DNA from: Serratia nevei
GTDB taxonomy: Bacteria; Pseudomonadota; Gammaproteobacteria; Enterobacterales; Enterobacteriaceae
Assembly (NCBI RefSeq): GCF_037948395.1
Contig: NZ_CP149940.1
Span: forward strand, 4,154,001-4,218,000
Length of the DNA stretch: 64,000 nucleotides
Direction of reading: 5' to 3'
In this document: positions 22,323-31,177 of the stretch, in pieces
How positions within the stretch are numbered: the first letter of the stretch is position 1
Layout of the letters: each line of letters begins with the position of its first letter
Position numbers and translations under genes: made by a program
The notes under the pieces: model-generated
What the model was told of the DNA's origin: nothing
Databases searched by the model: none
The model's input: the letters and a program-made list of their open reading frames with translations, nothing else

Positions 22323-22649
22323 TTACGGCTCTTTATTCAACATCAAATCCAGCTGTTGCAGCAGCACCAGCAGCGGCAGGCTGCTCGGTTCACGATCTTT
22401 CAACGCCTCTTCGAAATAAGGCGTGATGGCGAAGCGCGTCGGCAGCGGCGCTTCGGCATCCAGCAACGCATACATGCGCGGCAAGAACACCCACTGCAGC
22501 CAGGCTTCGGCCGACATGCTATCGATGCAGAACGGCTCGGTGCTGGAGAAAGCCTCATGATCAGGCGGCGCGGCCTGCCACAGCGCCAGATCGCGCATGG
22601 ATTGTTCAATCGCCTGCAAACTGCGGCGCACCTGGTTATGTATACTCAT
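22323..22649 (-). CDS. yqcC: YqcC family protein (DUF446)
   Basis: Protein of 108 residues with no known activity. It resembles E. coli YqcC: helical N-terminus (SIHNQVRRSLQAIEQ), then EPFCIDSMSAEAWLQWVFLPRMYALLD, where the WLQWVxxPRM segment is the family hallmark. The frame is open to 22706, but the ATG at 22649 follows a GGGA ribosome site and matches the family start. In E. coli it heads the yqcC-truC-yqcA operon. Here it is followed after 146 bp by the macroglobulin gene. Confidence 0.9.
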   Translation of the reverse strand: MSIHNQVRRSLQAIEQSMRDLALWQAAPPDHEAFSSTEPFCIDSMSAEAWLQWVFLPRMYALLDAEAPLPTRFAITPYFEEALKDREPSSLPLLVLLQQLDLMLNKEP

Positions 22650-22827
22650 CTGCATTCCCGATCTCTTGTCATCATGGTATTCAGCGCGCTGGCTGAAAGG
22701 CGGCAAAGCATAGCATTTTTATAGCCCAAATTCGGCGCGCCTGAGACAGCTCACCGTTTTTATCTGGTGGCGTTCGCCGCCGCGCGGCACAATAGGCCCA
22801 CCGAATTCACCACACAGATAAAGATTC

Positions 22828-24066
22828 ATGTCCGTAATAACAGAGAAAAAAAACCACGCGACGCCCGGTAAGGCCATGCTGGCTTCGGTCACCGGTTATG
22901 CCATGGACGGGTTTGACCTGCTGATCCTCGGCTTTATGCTGCCGGCCATCAGCATCGAATTGGGATTAACCTCATCGGCCGCCGGTTCACTGGTCACCTG
23001 GACGCTGATCGGCGCGGTGCTGGGCGGCGTGATTTTCGGCCACCTCAGCGATCGTTTCGGCCGTATCCGGGTGCTCACGATCACCATCCTGATGTTTTCC
23101 CTGTTCACCGGCCTGTGTGCCGTGGCGCAAGGGTATTGGGATCTGCTGGCCTATCGCACCCTGGCGGGCATCGGGCTGGGCGGCGAATTCGGCATCGGCA
23201 TGGCGCTGATCGCCGAAGCCTGGCCGGCGGAGAAGCGCAACCGAGCTTCGGCTTACGTCGGCATGGGCTGGCAATTGGGCGTGCTGGCGGCCGCCTTCCT
23301 GACGCCGCTGCTGCTGGAGCATATCGGCTGGCGCGGCATGTTTTTGGTCGGCCTGCTGCCGGCGCTGGCGTCATTCCTGATCCGCCGTACCCTGGGCGAG
23401 CCGGAAGCATTCGTGCGGCAGAAAGATGCCGGGCAACCGCTCTCCTTCCTGCAGCGTTTGCGCCTGCTGTTTAAGGATCGCGCCACCAGCAGGGCCAGCA
23501 TCGGCATCTTCATTCTCTGTTCGGTGCAGAACTTCGGTTACTACGGCCTGATGATCTGGATGCCGACTTACCTGGCGAAAAACTTTGGCTTCTCGCTCAC
23601 CAAGTCCGGCCTGTGGACGGCGGTGACGGTGGTCGGCATGACGTTCGGCATCTGGCTGTTTGGCATGCTGGCCGACCGCTTCGCCCGCTGGAAGATCTTC
23701 GTGCTTTATCAGATCGGTGCCGTGGTGATGGTGATCGGTTACGCCCAGTTGAGCGACCCGACGCTGATGCTGTTCGCCGGCGCCGTGATGGGCATGTTCG
23801 TCAACGGCATGATCGGCGGCTACGGCGCGTTGATTTCCGATACCTATCCGGTGCAGGCGCGCGCCACCGCGCAGAACATCCTGTTCAATCTGGGGCGCGG
23901 CGTCGGCGGCCTGGGGCCATTGGTGATCGGTGCGCTGGTGACGCAGGTGTCGTTTACCGCGGCCATCAGCCTGCTGGCGGCAATTTACCTGCTGGATATC
24001 TACGCCACGCTGTTCCTGCTGCCGAAAAAACAGGGCGCAGGCGATACGCTGGGCGCGATTGGTTAA
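22828..24066 (+). CDS. MFS transporter, probably an organic- or aromatic-acid:proton symporter
   Basis: Inner-membrane transporter of 412 residues with twelve predicted segments. The loop 2-3 signature GHLSDRFGRIRVL (residues ~72-84) and the N-terminal TGYAMDGFDLLILGFMLPAI (Asp in the first helix) are typical of the AAHS/metabolite-proton symporter branch (PcaK, ShiA, YaaU-like). The substrate cannot be told from sequence. The half-repeat loop GMLADRFARWKIF appears near residue 280. It lies between yqcC and csrB, where E. coli has no gene, and converges on the csrB terminator 45 bp downstream. It has its own upstream gap with yqcC transcribed divergently. Confidence 0.85.
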   Translation: MSVITEKKNHATPGKAMLASVTGYAMDGFDLLILGFMLPAISIELGLTSSAAGSLVTWTLIGAVLGGVIFGHLSDRFGRIRVLTITILMFSLFTGLCAVAQGYWDLLAYRTLAGIGLGGEFGIGMALIAEAWPAEKRNRASAYVGMGWQLGVLAAAFLTPLLLEHIGWRGMFLVGLLPALASFLIRRTLGEPEAFVRQKDAGQPLSFLQRLRLLFKDRATSRASIGIFILCSVQNFGYYGLMIWMPTYLAKNFGFSLTKSGLWTAVTVVGMTFGIWLFGMLADRFARWKIFVLYQIGAVVMVIGYAQLSDPTLMLFAGAVMGMFVNGMIGGYGALISDTYPVQARATAQNILFNLGRGVGGLGPLVIGALVTQVSFTAAISLLAAIYLLDIYATLFLLPKKQGAGDTLGAIG

Positions 24067-24111
24067 CGCTGAAGAGGGATTAAGGCGGGGCGCACGCGCA
24101 GCGGGATAAAA

Positions 24112-24146
24112 CAAAAAGTTGGGGGCACTGCGTTAACAGTGCCCCC
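24112..24146 (-). terminator. csrB terminator
   Basis: Perfect 10-bp stem (24121-24130 with 24137-24146, 6-base loop) followed on the minus strand by AACTTTTTG. It also separates csrB from the convergent transporter gene. Confidence 0.9.
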
Positions 24147-24465
24147 GGTTCGTTTTATAGCTATCCCGCTACACAGCGTGCTCCCTGCTCAATCCTTGAA
24201 AACTTTTCCTGCGGCCATCCTGACCAAGTGGTCCTTGCATCATCCTGCAGCATCGTCCTGACGCGGTTCCTCAGCCTTCCTGACCCGCCGACAGTCCTGT
24301 GCCGGCTCTCAATCTCCGTCCTGGAGGTGTCCCTGGTTTCTATCCTGAAACATCCTGGGCATCTCCTGACGCCATCCTTCGCTCTTGCCTGAGCGCATCC
24401 CTTTCTTCTTCCTGAAGCTGCATCATCCTGATGCTTTCCTGCTCCGCCGGTTCCGTTCCGGTAAC
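24112..24465 (-). ncRNA. csrB: CsrB small RNA, antagonist of CsrA
   Basis: On the minus strand this stretch carries about 25 GGA trinucleotides in a 350-base tract, mostly as CAGGA(T/A/C) units in hairpin loops, the signature of CsrB-type sponge RNAs. The 3' end reads AACGAACCGGGGGCACTG, loop, CAGTGCCCCC, and a T-rich tail, matching the E. coli csrB terminator in design. Location adjacent to syd, between yqcC and syd, is the same as in E. coli. The 5' end near 24465 is estimated from the likely -10 region; E. coli CsrB is 369 nt. The antisense and in-register open frames here are artefacts. Confidence 0.93.
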
Positions 24466-24616
24466 GATAAGATCGCTTAAATTCCCCGGAATCACAAGGG
24501 TTTGGGAGGTGTCTCACACTAAATTAAGACTAAGAGTTATCCTAAAGAAATTCTAACCAATTGATCTGGATAACAATAATCTCATAGCCTGGAGAAAGGC
24601 GGGAAAAATTAAGAGC

Positions 24617-24652
24617 GATCTCTCACAGGCCGTGTGAGAGATCTCTCACACG
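24617..24652 (-). promoter_or_regulatory. UvrY (SirA/GacA)-type operator upstream of csrB
   Basis: A perfect 22-bp palindrome occupies 24631-24652 (CGTGTGAGAG/ATCTCTCACACG). The half-site GATCTCTCACA occurs again at 24617-24627, so three half-sites are nested (24617-24627 plus, 24633-24643 minus, 24640-24650 plus). This matches the TGTGAGAGATCTCTTACA-like UvrY site that activates csrB in E. coli from about 180 bp upstream; here the centre is about 175 bp from the estimated csrB start. Confidence 0.85.
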
Positions 24653-24675
24653 GGCGACGGCGAATCCGTCGCGAT

Positions 24676-25224
24676 TCAGTCCAACACCGGGCGCAGCGCA
24701 TCGAGGAAATTCCCCAGCGTCGCCGCCAGCAGGGTGCGCTTATCGCTGCCGAATTGTTCCAGCACCACGTTGCCGCTGACGTTGCACAACGACACCATCG
24801 TCATCTCGGATTCGGTGGTCGCCAGGAACAGCGTTGGCGACAGCTTGAGACGTTTTTGCGTCACCAGATGGCCGATCAGGTTCTCCTGCAGGCGGATAAA
24901 ATCCTCTTCGCTCCAGACCTGCAGCAGGCTCAGGCGATGCTCGCCGAACTGCGCGCTCATGTCACCGGCGTATTGCTGCGTGTAGAAGCGGTGCGCATCC
25001 GGCTGCAAACGCAGCTCCAGCGCGGTTTCTACCTTTTCCAGCGTCGCCGCCGGTTCGAAAGGCCGCGGCAACCACAGCACTTCGTCCTCGCGGTTCTCCA
25101 CGATGCAGGGCGACGGCACGCCGTACAGCGCCTGGCTGGCCGGCGCGTGGCCGCGCTCTTGCTGCCACAACTCGACATAACGTTGAGTGAATTCACGCAG
25201 AGCGTGCGATACATCATGGTCCAT
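24676..25224 (-). CDS. syd: SecY-interacting protein Syd
   Basis: Cytosolic protein of 182 residues that docks on the SecY translocon and is thought to monitor its assembly. Recognised by [13 protein letters not shown] near residue 35, [25 protein letters not shown] and then [20 protein letters not shown]. The frame opens at 25257, but the ATG at 25224 ([12 protein letters not shown]) matches the E. coli start and length (181). It is divergent from queF, with a 63-bp gap, and csrB lies downstream on the same strand. Confidence 0.95.
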   Translation of the reverse strand: MDHDVSHALREFTQRYVELWQQERGHAPASQALYGVPSPCIVENREDEVLWLPRPFEPAATLEKVETALELRLQPDAHRFYTQQYAGDMSAQFGEHRLSLLQVWSEEDFIRLQENLIGHLVTQKRLKLSPTLFLATTESEMTMVSLCNVSGNVVLEQFGSDKRTLLAATLGNFLDALRPVLD

Positions 25225-25287
25225 ATTCTTTCTCGCATACGTTAAACTGACAGCCATTGTACCTATCTCTGACCGAGGTGACAGCAG

Positions 25288-26133
25288 ATGTCCTCATATC
25301 AAGACCACCAGGCCCTGTCGGGGCTGACGCTGGGCAAACCCACCGCCTACCGCGATCGCTACGACGCCGCGCTGCTGCAGGCGGTGCCGCGCAGCATGAA
25401 CCGCGAGCCGCTGGGCCTGTATCCCGATAACCTGCCCTTCCACGGTGCGGACATCTGGACGCTGTACGAACTCTCCTGGCTGAACGCCAACGGCTTGCCG
25501 CAGGTGGCGGTCGGTGAAATCAGCCTCAACGCCGACAGCCTGAACCTGATCGAATCGAAAAGCTTCAAGCTGTACCTCAACAGCTTCAACCAAACCCCGT
25601 TCGCCGATTGGGAAACGGTGCGCAGCACCCTGCAGCGCGATCTGTCCGCCTGCGCCCAGGGCGAAGTCAGCGTCACCCTGTTCAGCGTCGAGCAGTTGGA
25701 AGGCACGCCGATCGCCCGCCTGGCCGGCGACTGCATCGACCAGCAGGATATCCGCATCGACAATTATGAGTTCAACGCCGACTACCTGCTGAACGCCGCC
25801 GGAGAAGAGGTGGTGGAAGAGCGCTTGGTCAGCCACCTGCTGAAGTCCAATTGCCTGATCACCCATCAACCGGACTGGGGCTCGGTGCAGATAAGCTACC
25901 GCGGCGGCAAGATCGATCGCGAAGCGCTGCTGCGCTATCTGGTCTCCTTCCGCCACCACAACGAATTCCACGAGCAGTGCGTCGAGCGCATCTTCAACGA
26001 TCTGATGCGCTATTGCCGGCCGCAAAGCCTGACGGTCTACGCTCGCTATACCCGCCGCGGCGGGCTGGATATCAACCCGTGGCGCAGCAACGTCGCGTTC
26101 GCTCCCGAGCACGGCCGCCTGGCGCGCCAATAA
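25288..26133 (+). CDS. queF: NADPH-dependent 7-cyano-7-deazaguanine reductase
   Basis: Reduces preQ0 to preQ1 in queuosine biosynthesis, the only known enzymatic nitrile-to-amine reduction. Length 281 identifies the two-domain (YqcD-like) tunnelling-fold subfamily. The QueF motif [17 protein letters not shown] lies near residues 88-104, and the catalytic Cys is in [15 protein letters not shown] near residue 190, with the conserved Asp in the PDWGS segment. A GAGGTGACAG ribosome site precedes the ATG. Divergent from syd. Confidence 0.96.
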   Translation: MSSYQDHQALSGLTLGKPTAYRDRYDAALLQAVPRSMNREPLGLYPDNLPFHGADIWTLYELSWLNANGLPQVAVGEISLNADSLNLIESKSFKLYLNSFNQTPFADWETVRSTLQRDLSACAQGEVSVTLFSVEQLEGTPIARLAGDCIDQQDIRIDNYEFNADYLLNAAGEEVVEERLVSHLLKSNCLITHQPDWGSVQISYRGGKIDREALLRYLVSFRHHNEFHEQCVERIFNDLMRYCRPQSLTVYARYTRRGGLDINPWRSNVAFAPEHGRLARQ

Positions 26134-26215
26134 GTGCGAAACATTGCTCAACAACTGAGCTAACGAGCGGTTTGTGTTGGTAAAAGCACAGGGACGGCGG
26201 TAAGGTTAAAACGAG

Positions 26216-26250
26216 GCTGCGGCCGGGCAGAGCGCCCGCTTCGCCGCAGC
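26216..26250 (+). other. Structured leader hairpin upstream of ppnN
   Basis: In the 192-bp queF-ppnN gap, an 8-bp outer stem (26216-26223 with 26243-26250) and a 5-bp inner stem (26224-26228 with 26234-26238) form a long GC-rich hairpin with a 4-base bulge. There is no T run on either strand, so it is probably not a terminator. It lies 75 bp before the ppnN start. Confidence 0.5.
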
Positions 26251-26325
26251 ACGCCAACCATAACGAGATGCTGTTTTGCTGCGTATGGATTACTACCGCC
26301 CCGCACCGGGTGCAAAGGAGTTACC

Positions 26326-27690
26326 TTGATTACACACATCAGCCCGCTTGGCTCTATGGATTTATTGTCGCAGCTGGAAGTAGACATGCTGAAGCGCACC
26401 GCCAGCAGCGACCTGTACCGCCTGTTCCGCAACTGTTCGCTGGCCGTGTTGAACTCCGGCAGCCAAACCGACAACAGCAAGCAGCTGCTGTCGCGCTATG
26501 AAACCTTCGATATCAACGTGCTGCGCCGCGAGCGCGGGGTGAAGCTGGAGCTGGTCAACCCGCCGGAAGAGGCGTTCGTCGACGGCCGCATCATCCGCTC
26601 GCTGCAGGCCAACCTGTTCGCCGTGCTGCGCGACATCCTGTTCGTGCATGGCCAAATCGCCAGCGCCGGCCGCTTCCAGCACCTGAACCTGGAAAACTCG
26701 GCCCACATCACCAACCTGGTGTTCTCGATCCTGCGCAATGCACGCACGCTGCATCTGGATGAAGATCCCAATATGGTGGTGTGCTGGGGCGGCCACTCGA
26801 TCAACGAAAACGAATACCTGTACGCGCGCAAGGTCGGCAGCCAGCTGGGCCTGCGCGAGCTGAACATCTGCACCGGCTGCGGGCCGGGCGCCATGGAAGC
26901 GCCGATGAAAGGCGCCGCGGTCGGTCACGCGCAGCAGCGTTACCGCAACAGCCGCTTCATCGGCATGACCGAGCCGTCGATCATCGCCGCCGAGCCGCCT
27001 AACCCGCTGGTCAACGAGCTGGTGATCATGCCGGACATCGAAAAACGCCTGGAAGCCTTCGTGCGTATCGCACACGGCATCATCATCTTCCCGGGCGGCG
27101 TCGGCACCGCCGAAGAGCTGCTGTACCTGCTGGGTATCCTGATGAACCCGGAGAACAGCGAACAGGTGCTGCCGCTGATCCTGACCGGGCCGAAAGAGAG
27201 CGCTGACTACTTCCGCGTGCTGGACGAGTTCATTATGAACACACTGGGCGACGAAGCGCGCCGCCATTACACCATCATCATCGACGATCCGGCGGAAGTG
27301 GCGCGGCAGATGAAGCAAGCCATGCCGCTGGTGAAGGAAAACCGCCGCAACACCGGCGACGCCTACAGCTTCAACTGGTCGATCCGCATCGCGCCGGATC
27401 TGCAGCTGCCGTTCGAGCCGACCCATGAGAACATGGCGAACCTCAATCTGTATCCGAACCAGCCGCCGGAGCAATTGGCCGCCGCGCTGCGCCGCGCGTT
27501 CTCCGGCATCGTGGCCGGCAACGTGAAGGAAAATGGCATCCATGCCATCGAGCAGTTCGGCCCGTACAAGCTGCACGGTGAACCGCAGATGATGAAGCAG
27601 ATGGACAGCCTGCTGCAGGGCTTTGTCGCCCAGCACCGCATGAAGCTGCCGGGCAGCGCCTATGTGCCCTGCTACGAAATCGTAGCCTGA
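26326..27690 (+). CDS. ppnN: Nucleotide 5'-monophosphate nucleosidase PpnN (YgdH)
   Basis: Cleaves the N-glycosidic bond of purine and pyrimidine monophosphates to ribose 5-phosphate and a base; the E. coli enzyme binds (p)ppGpp and is activated by it. The LOG-type catalytic motif [16 protein letters not shown] lies near residue 250. Other family segments are [14 protein letters not shown] and [21 protein letters not shown]. 454 residues, same as E. coli. Translation starts at TTG ([12 protein letters not shown]) behind AAGGAG, as in E. coli. Confidence 0.96.
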   Translation: MITHISPLGSMDLLSQLEVDMLKRTASSDLYRLFRNCSLAVLNSGSQTDNSKQLLSRYETFDINVLRRERGVKLELVNPPEEAFVDGRIIRSLQANLFAVLRDILFVHGQIASAGRFQHLNLENSAHITNLVFSILRNARTLHLDEDPNMVVCWGGHSINENEYLYARKVGSQLGLRELNICTGCGPGAMEAPMKGAAVGHAQQRYRNSRFIGMTEPSIIAAEPPNPLVNELVIMPDIEKRLEAFVRIAHGIIIFPGGVGTAEELLYLLGILMNPENSEQVLPLILTGPKESADYFRVLDEFIMNTLGDEARRHYTIIIDDPAEVARQMKQAMPLVKENRRNTGDAYSFNWSIRIAPDLQLPFEPTHENMANLNLYPNQPPEQLAAALRRAFSGIVAGNVKENGIHAIEQFGPYKLHGEPQMMKQMDSLLQGFVAQHRMKLPGSAYVPCYEIVA

Positions 27691-27701
27691 CCCTCAATCC
27701 C

Positions 27702-27729
27702 GGGCGGCGTAACAGCCGCCCTGTTTTTT
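27702..27729 (+). terminator. Intrinsic terminator after ppnN
   Basis: Stem GGGCGGC / GCCGCCC (27702-27708 with 27715-27721) followed by TGTTTTTT. It ends 16 bp before the xni start. Confidence 0.88.
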
Positions 27730-27744
27730 CTGACCTTACCGCCC

Positions 27745-28503
27745 ATGATGATACACCTACTGATTGTCGACGCCCTGAACCTCATCCGCCGCATTCACGC
27801 CGTGCAGGGCTCCCCTTGCGTCAACGCCTGCCGCCACGCGCTGCAGCAGCTGATCCAACACAGCCGCCCGACCCACGCGGTGGCGGTCTTCGACGAGGAC
27901 GATCGCCGCGACAGCTGGCGCCACCAAATTCTGCCGGACTACAAGGCCGGGCGCTCGCCGATGCCGGAAAACCTGCAGCAGGAGATGCCGCAGCTGCGCG
28001 AGGCCTTCGCCGAACTGGGCGTCGCCAGCTGGCATTCTCCCGGCAACGAGGCGGACGATCTGGCTGCCACGCTGGCGGCGAAGGTCGCCGGCGGCGGCCA
28101 CCAGGTGACCATCGTCTCCACCGACAAAGGCTACTGCCAGCTGCTGGCGCCGAACGTGCAGATCCGCGATTACTTCCAGAAACGCTGGCTGGACATGCCC
28201 TTCGTGCAGCAAGAATTCGGCGTACAGCCGCAGCAGCTGCCGGACTATTGGGGGCTGGCGGGGATCGGCAGCAGCAAGATCCCCGGCGTGGCCGGCATCG
28301 GGCCGAAAACCGCCGTGCTGCTGTTGCAGCAGTCGGGCAGCCTGGATGGGCTCTATCAGCACCTGGAGCAGGTGCCGGAGAAATGGCGCGGCAAGCTGGA
28401 GCAACACCGCGAGCTGGCCTACATCAGCAAACAGGTCGCCACGCTGCGCACCGATCTGTCGCTGGACGGTAACCTGCAGCAGCTGCGCCTGCCGATACAA
28501 TAA
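27745..28503 (+). CDS. xni: Flap endonuclease Xni (ExoIX)
   Basis: Homologue of the 5'-3' exonuclease domain of DNA polymerase I; the E. coli protein is a structure-specific flap endonuclease with reduced metal binding. 252 residues. Visible segments: [12 protein letters not shown] (first acidic residue), [44 protein letters not shown] and the helix-hairpin-helix [16 protein letters not shown] near residue 180. It starts 54 bp after ppnN and is convergent with rlmM. Confidence 0.95.
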   Translation: MMIHLLIVDALNLIRRIHAVQGSPCVNACRHALQQLIQHSRPTHAVAVFDEDDRRDSWRHQILPDYKAGRSPMPENLQQEMPQLREAFAELGVASWHSPGNEADDLAATLAAKVAGGGHQVTIVSTDKGYCQLLAPNVQIRDYFQKRWLDMPFVQQEFGVQPQQLPDYWGLAGIGSSKIPGVAGIGPKTAVLLLQQSGSLDGLYQHLEQVPEKWRGKLEQHRELAYISKQVATLRTDLSLDGNLQQLRLPIQ

Positions 28504-28525
28504 GGGCGCTGCAAGCAGCGCCCTT
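28502..28525 (+). terminator. Hairpin between convergent xni and rlmM
   Basis: Perfect 11-bp stem (28502-28512 with 28515-28525) overlapping the xni stop codon with a 2-base loop. There is no clear T tract on either strand, so terminator activity is an inference from position. Confidence 0.55.
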
Positions 28526-28542
28526 CATCAGGCTTAACGCGA

Positions 28543-29646
28543 TTAATCGCGCTCGTCGCGCCGGCCCGGCACCGCCGACCACATGCGGCGCACGTGTACG
28601 GTGATCTCTTCGCGGTCGTGATACAGCTGCTTGGCGTGCACTTCGACGCTGATGCCGGCGGCGCCCAACGCTTCGCGGATGCTCGTCAGGTTTTGCGACA
28701 CTTCCTCATAGCGCTTTTTCATCGGCAGCTTGAGGTTAAAGATCGCTTCGCGGCACCAGCCTTTCACCAGCCACTGAATCATCAGGCTGGTCACCTTCGC
28801 CGGCTTCTCCACCATGTCGCACACCAGCCAGTAGATCTTGCTGCTGTTCGGCTCGAACTTGAAGCCGTCGGCGCGGTGGTGCGTCACCTGGCCGGTTTCC
28901 ATCAGGCTCGGCGCCATGGGGCCGTTATCCACCGAATGCACCATCATGCTGCGTTTCACCAGCTGATAGGTCCAGCCGCCCGGGCAGGCGCCCAGATCAA
29001 CCGCGTGCATGCCGCTGGCCAGGCGTTCGTCCCACTCGTCGGCGGGGATAAACACGTGGAACGCTTCTTCCAGCTTCAGCGTCGACCGGCTCGGCGCATC
29101 GGCCGGGAAGCGCAGACGCGGAATGCCCATGTAGAACGGCGAGTTGTTGTTGCTGTAGGAGTAACCGACGTAGCAGCAGCCCGGCGCGATGAAGAACACG
29201 TGCACCACCGGGCGAGTCGGGTTCTCGCGCGCCATCAGCACCTTCTGCTCGCGCATCGCGCCGCGCAGCGGCACCGTCAGCTTGCGGCAGAACTTCATCA
29301 GCTCTTTGCTTTCGTTGGTGTCCGGCACTTCCACCCGCAGCTCGCCGCCGCGGTCAACCACGCCGATCAGCATGCCGACGATCGGCGATACCCGATCTTC
29401 CGGCGGCAGATCGCGCAGCAGCTCACCCACCACGATCATCTGGCGGGCGAAAATCAGTTCGCGGAACGGAATTTCCCGCGCCAGGCGGTCGGCATCGTCC
29501 GGCTGATAGCATTCGAACAGCACGTAACCGCTGTGCTCTTTTACCCGCGCAAAGCCGTAAATCTCCAGCTGGGCGGCTTTGTCGGTGATCTCCGCCGCAC
29601 ACTCTTTTTCAAAGCCGGGACGGCAGTACAACGCAATCTTATTCAT
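28543..29646 (-). CDS. rlmM: 23S rRNA 2'-O-ribose C2498 methyltransferase RlmM
   Basis: SAM-dependent methyltransferase that modifies C2498 near the peptidyl-transferase centre. The 367-residue product has an N-terminal THUMP-like domain ([20 protein letters not shown]) and a C-terminal Rossmann methyltransferase domain with the SAM motif [15 protein letters not shown] near residue 216 and [13 protein letters not shown] (catalytic Lys) near residue 301. Its first 8 bases overlap the end of ygdD, which precedes it. Formerly ygdE. Confidence 0.96.
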   Translation of the reverse strand: MNKIALYCRPGFEKECAAEITDKAAQLEIYGFARVKEHSGYVLFECYQPDDADRLAREIPFRELIFARQMIVVGELLRDLPPEDRVSPIVGMLIGVVDRGGELRVEVPDTNESKELMKFCRKLTVPLRGAMREQKVLMARENPTRPVVHVFFIAPGCCYVGYSYSNNNSPFYMGIPRLRFPADAPSRSTLKLEEAFHVFIPADEWDERLASGMHAVDLGACPGGWTYQLVKRSMMVHSVDNGPMAPSLMETGQVTHHRADGFKFEPNSSKIYWLVCDMVEKPAKVTSLMIQWLVKGWCREAIFNLKLPMKKRYEEVSQNLTSIREALGAAGISVEVHAKQLYHDREEITVHVRRMWSAVPGRRDERD

Positions 29647-30034
29647 GGCGCTCGGCCTTTTTCCTCAGACGCAAAGCGCCAATCAACATCAATATCCAGC
29701 CGATCAGGAAGCACACGCCGCCAACCGGCGTGATATAAACCCAGACCTTCAGGTGCGACAGCGCCAGGCAATAGAGGCTGCCGCTGAACAACACGGTGCC
29801 GAACGCCAACAGCGCTCCGCTCCAGTAAAACCACAGGCTCACGCGGCGCTGCATCGCGACCGCCAGCGCCAGGATGGCCAGGGTGTGGAATCCCTGATAT
29901 TCCAGCCCGGTGCGGATCCAGGCCATTTCGTTGGCGCCGAGCGTACCGCTTAGCACATGCGCGCCGAATGCGCCCAACGCGACAAACACAAAGCCGCTGA
30001 TAGCGGCGAAAACCAGCATGGAACGGCTGCTCAT
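29639..30034 (-). CDS. ygdD: Inner-membrane protein YgdD (DUF423)
   Basis: Protein of 131 residues with four membrane segments and a short basic C-terminus ([11 protein letters not shown]). It is close to E. coli YgdD throughout, including [16 protein letters not shown] and [16 protein letters not shown], the DUF423 signature. Function unknown. It sits between gcvA and rlmM on the same strand and overlaps rlmM by 8 bp. Confidence 0.93.
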   Translation of the reverse strand: MSSRSMLVFAAISGFVFVALGAFGAHVLSGTLGANEMAWIRTGLEYQGFHTLAILALAVAMQRRVSLWFYWSGALLAFGTVLFSGSLYCLALSHLKVWVYITPVGGVCFLIGWILMLIGALRLRKKAERHE

Positions 30035-30051
30035 CGTGATCTATCCCATTA

Positions 30052-30083
30052 AAAATCACCGGCCGCGGCAAGGCGGCGGCCGG
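30052..30083 (-). terminator. Terminator after gcvA
   Basis: Stem CCGGCCGC / GCGGCCGG (30059-30066 with 30076-30083), then GATTTTT on the minus strand. It lies 2 bp after the gcvA stop region and before ygdD. Confidence 0.8.
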
Positions 30084-30085
30084 CC

Positions 30086-31003
30086 TTATTGTTCGTAGCG
30101 GAAGCGGAACTTCTCTTGTTCGCTGGCGGCACGCGCCAGGATCCACTGCCGGAAGGCGGCTATTTTACCCAGTTCTGCCTGGCTGTCATGACATACCAGA
30201 TAAAAAGCGTTTTTACTGACCAGCACATCGTTGAACGGGCACACCAGGCGACCGGCTTCAATCTCGGTTTGCGCCATCACGTTGTTCACCAGCGCCACGC
30301 CCTGGCCGTGTACCGCCGCCTGCACCACCATGGCGCTGTGGCTGAAGATCGGCCCCTGCTGCACGTTGATGTGCTGCAACCCCAGCTGGCGCGTATAGGC
30401 CAGCCAGTCGCGGCGTGAAACGTCGTGCAGCAGCGTATGATAAACCAGATCCTCGGCGGTTTTCAGCGGATGATCGCCGGTCAGCAGGCTAGGCGAACAC
30501 ACCGGCAGCAGATATTCCGCATACAGGCGCTCGGCACGCAGCCCCGGCCAGTTGCCACGGCCGTAGAAAATCGCCACGTCAACGTCGTCCGCCAGCTTGT
30601 CTTCTTCGCGGTCCACCGCCTGGATGCGCACGTCGATCCCCGGATAAGCTGAGTTAAAGCCGGAAAGGCGCGGCACCAGCCACTGAATGGCGAAGCTCGG
30701 CGGCAGGCTGACGGTCAATGCCCCCTTGGCGCTGCGTGCCTGCAGCTTGCGCGTCGCCTCGTTGATCGAAGAGAAGATCTCCTTGATATCAAGGTAGTAA
30801 CTTTGCCCCTCTTCGGTCAGCAGAAGCGAGCGGTTGCGCCGGCGAAACAGCTTCAGCCCGAGGAAGTCCTCCAGCGACTTGATCTGGTGGCTCACCGCGG
30901 CCTGGGTCACGAACAGCTCTTCCGCCGCCTTGGTGAAACTCAGGTGGCGAGCGGCCGCATCGAACACGCGCAGCGCATTGAGGGGAGGTAAGCGTTTAGA
31001 CAT
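30086..31003 (-). CDS. gcvA: GcvA, LysR-type regulator of glycine cleavage
   Basis: Activates gcvTHP and the GcvB RNA when glycine is plentiful, and represses with GcvR when it is scarce. The product has 305 residues. The winged helix-turn-helix lies at residues ~8-65 (ARHLSFTKAAEELFVTQAAV, then SHQIKSLEDFLGLKLFRR), followed by the periplasmic-binding-like effector domain. Almost identical in pattern to E. coli GcvA. It is divergent from gcvB, so the shared gap probably holds GcvA operators. Confidence 0.97.
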   Translation of the reverse strand: MSKRLPPLNALRVFDAAARHLSFTKAAEELFVTQAAVSHQIKSLEDFLGLKLFRRRNRSLLLTEEGQSYYLDIKEIFSSINEATRKLQARSAKGALTVSLPPSFAIQWLVPRLSGFNSAYPGIDVRIQAVDREEDKLADDVDVAIFYGRGNWPGLRAERLYAEYLLPVCSPSLLTGDHPLKTAEDLVYHTLLHDVSRRDWLAYTRQLGLQHINVQQGPIFSHSAMVVQAAVHGQGVALVNNVMAQTEIEAGRLVCPFNDVLVSKNAFYLVCHDSQAELGKIAAFRQWILARAASEQEKFRFRYEQ

Positions 31004-31142
31004 TAAATTAGCTACTTTTGTGTAACATTAATCCGAATGATTCGGTGCCGAAAATCGGGCGGCTTTGCGTGGCAAGCCATCGGTAAACGCTAACGGCGTA
31101 TTGCCATTAGTTTTTTTAATCCGAGCCATTATAATTTGTCCG

Positions 31143-31171
31143 TTGAGGATGCGCCAGCAAATACCTATAGT
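31143..31171 (+). promoter_or_regulatory. gcvB promoter
   Basis: A TTGAGG -35 (31143-31148), exactly 17 bp of spacer, and a TATAGT -10 (31166-31171), six bases before the inferred gcvB start at 31178. The T-rich stretch upstream, toward gcvA, is the expected GcvA-binding area. Confidence 0.75.
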
Positions 31172-31177
31172 GGCGGC

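Noticed and set aside
24161..24517. 118-codon frame on the csrB strand
   Set aside because: It reads through the GGA repeats of the CsrB RNA; the RNA explains the sequence and the stop/start context is poor.
24565..24580. GGATAACAATAAT resembling part of a lac operator
   Set aside because: The match is half of the operator only, with no symmetric partner; chance in an AT-rich stretch.
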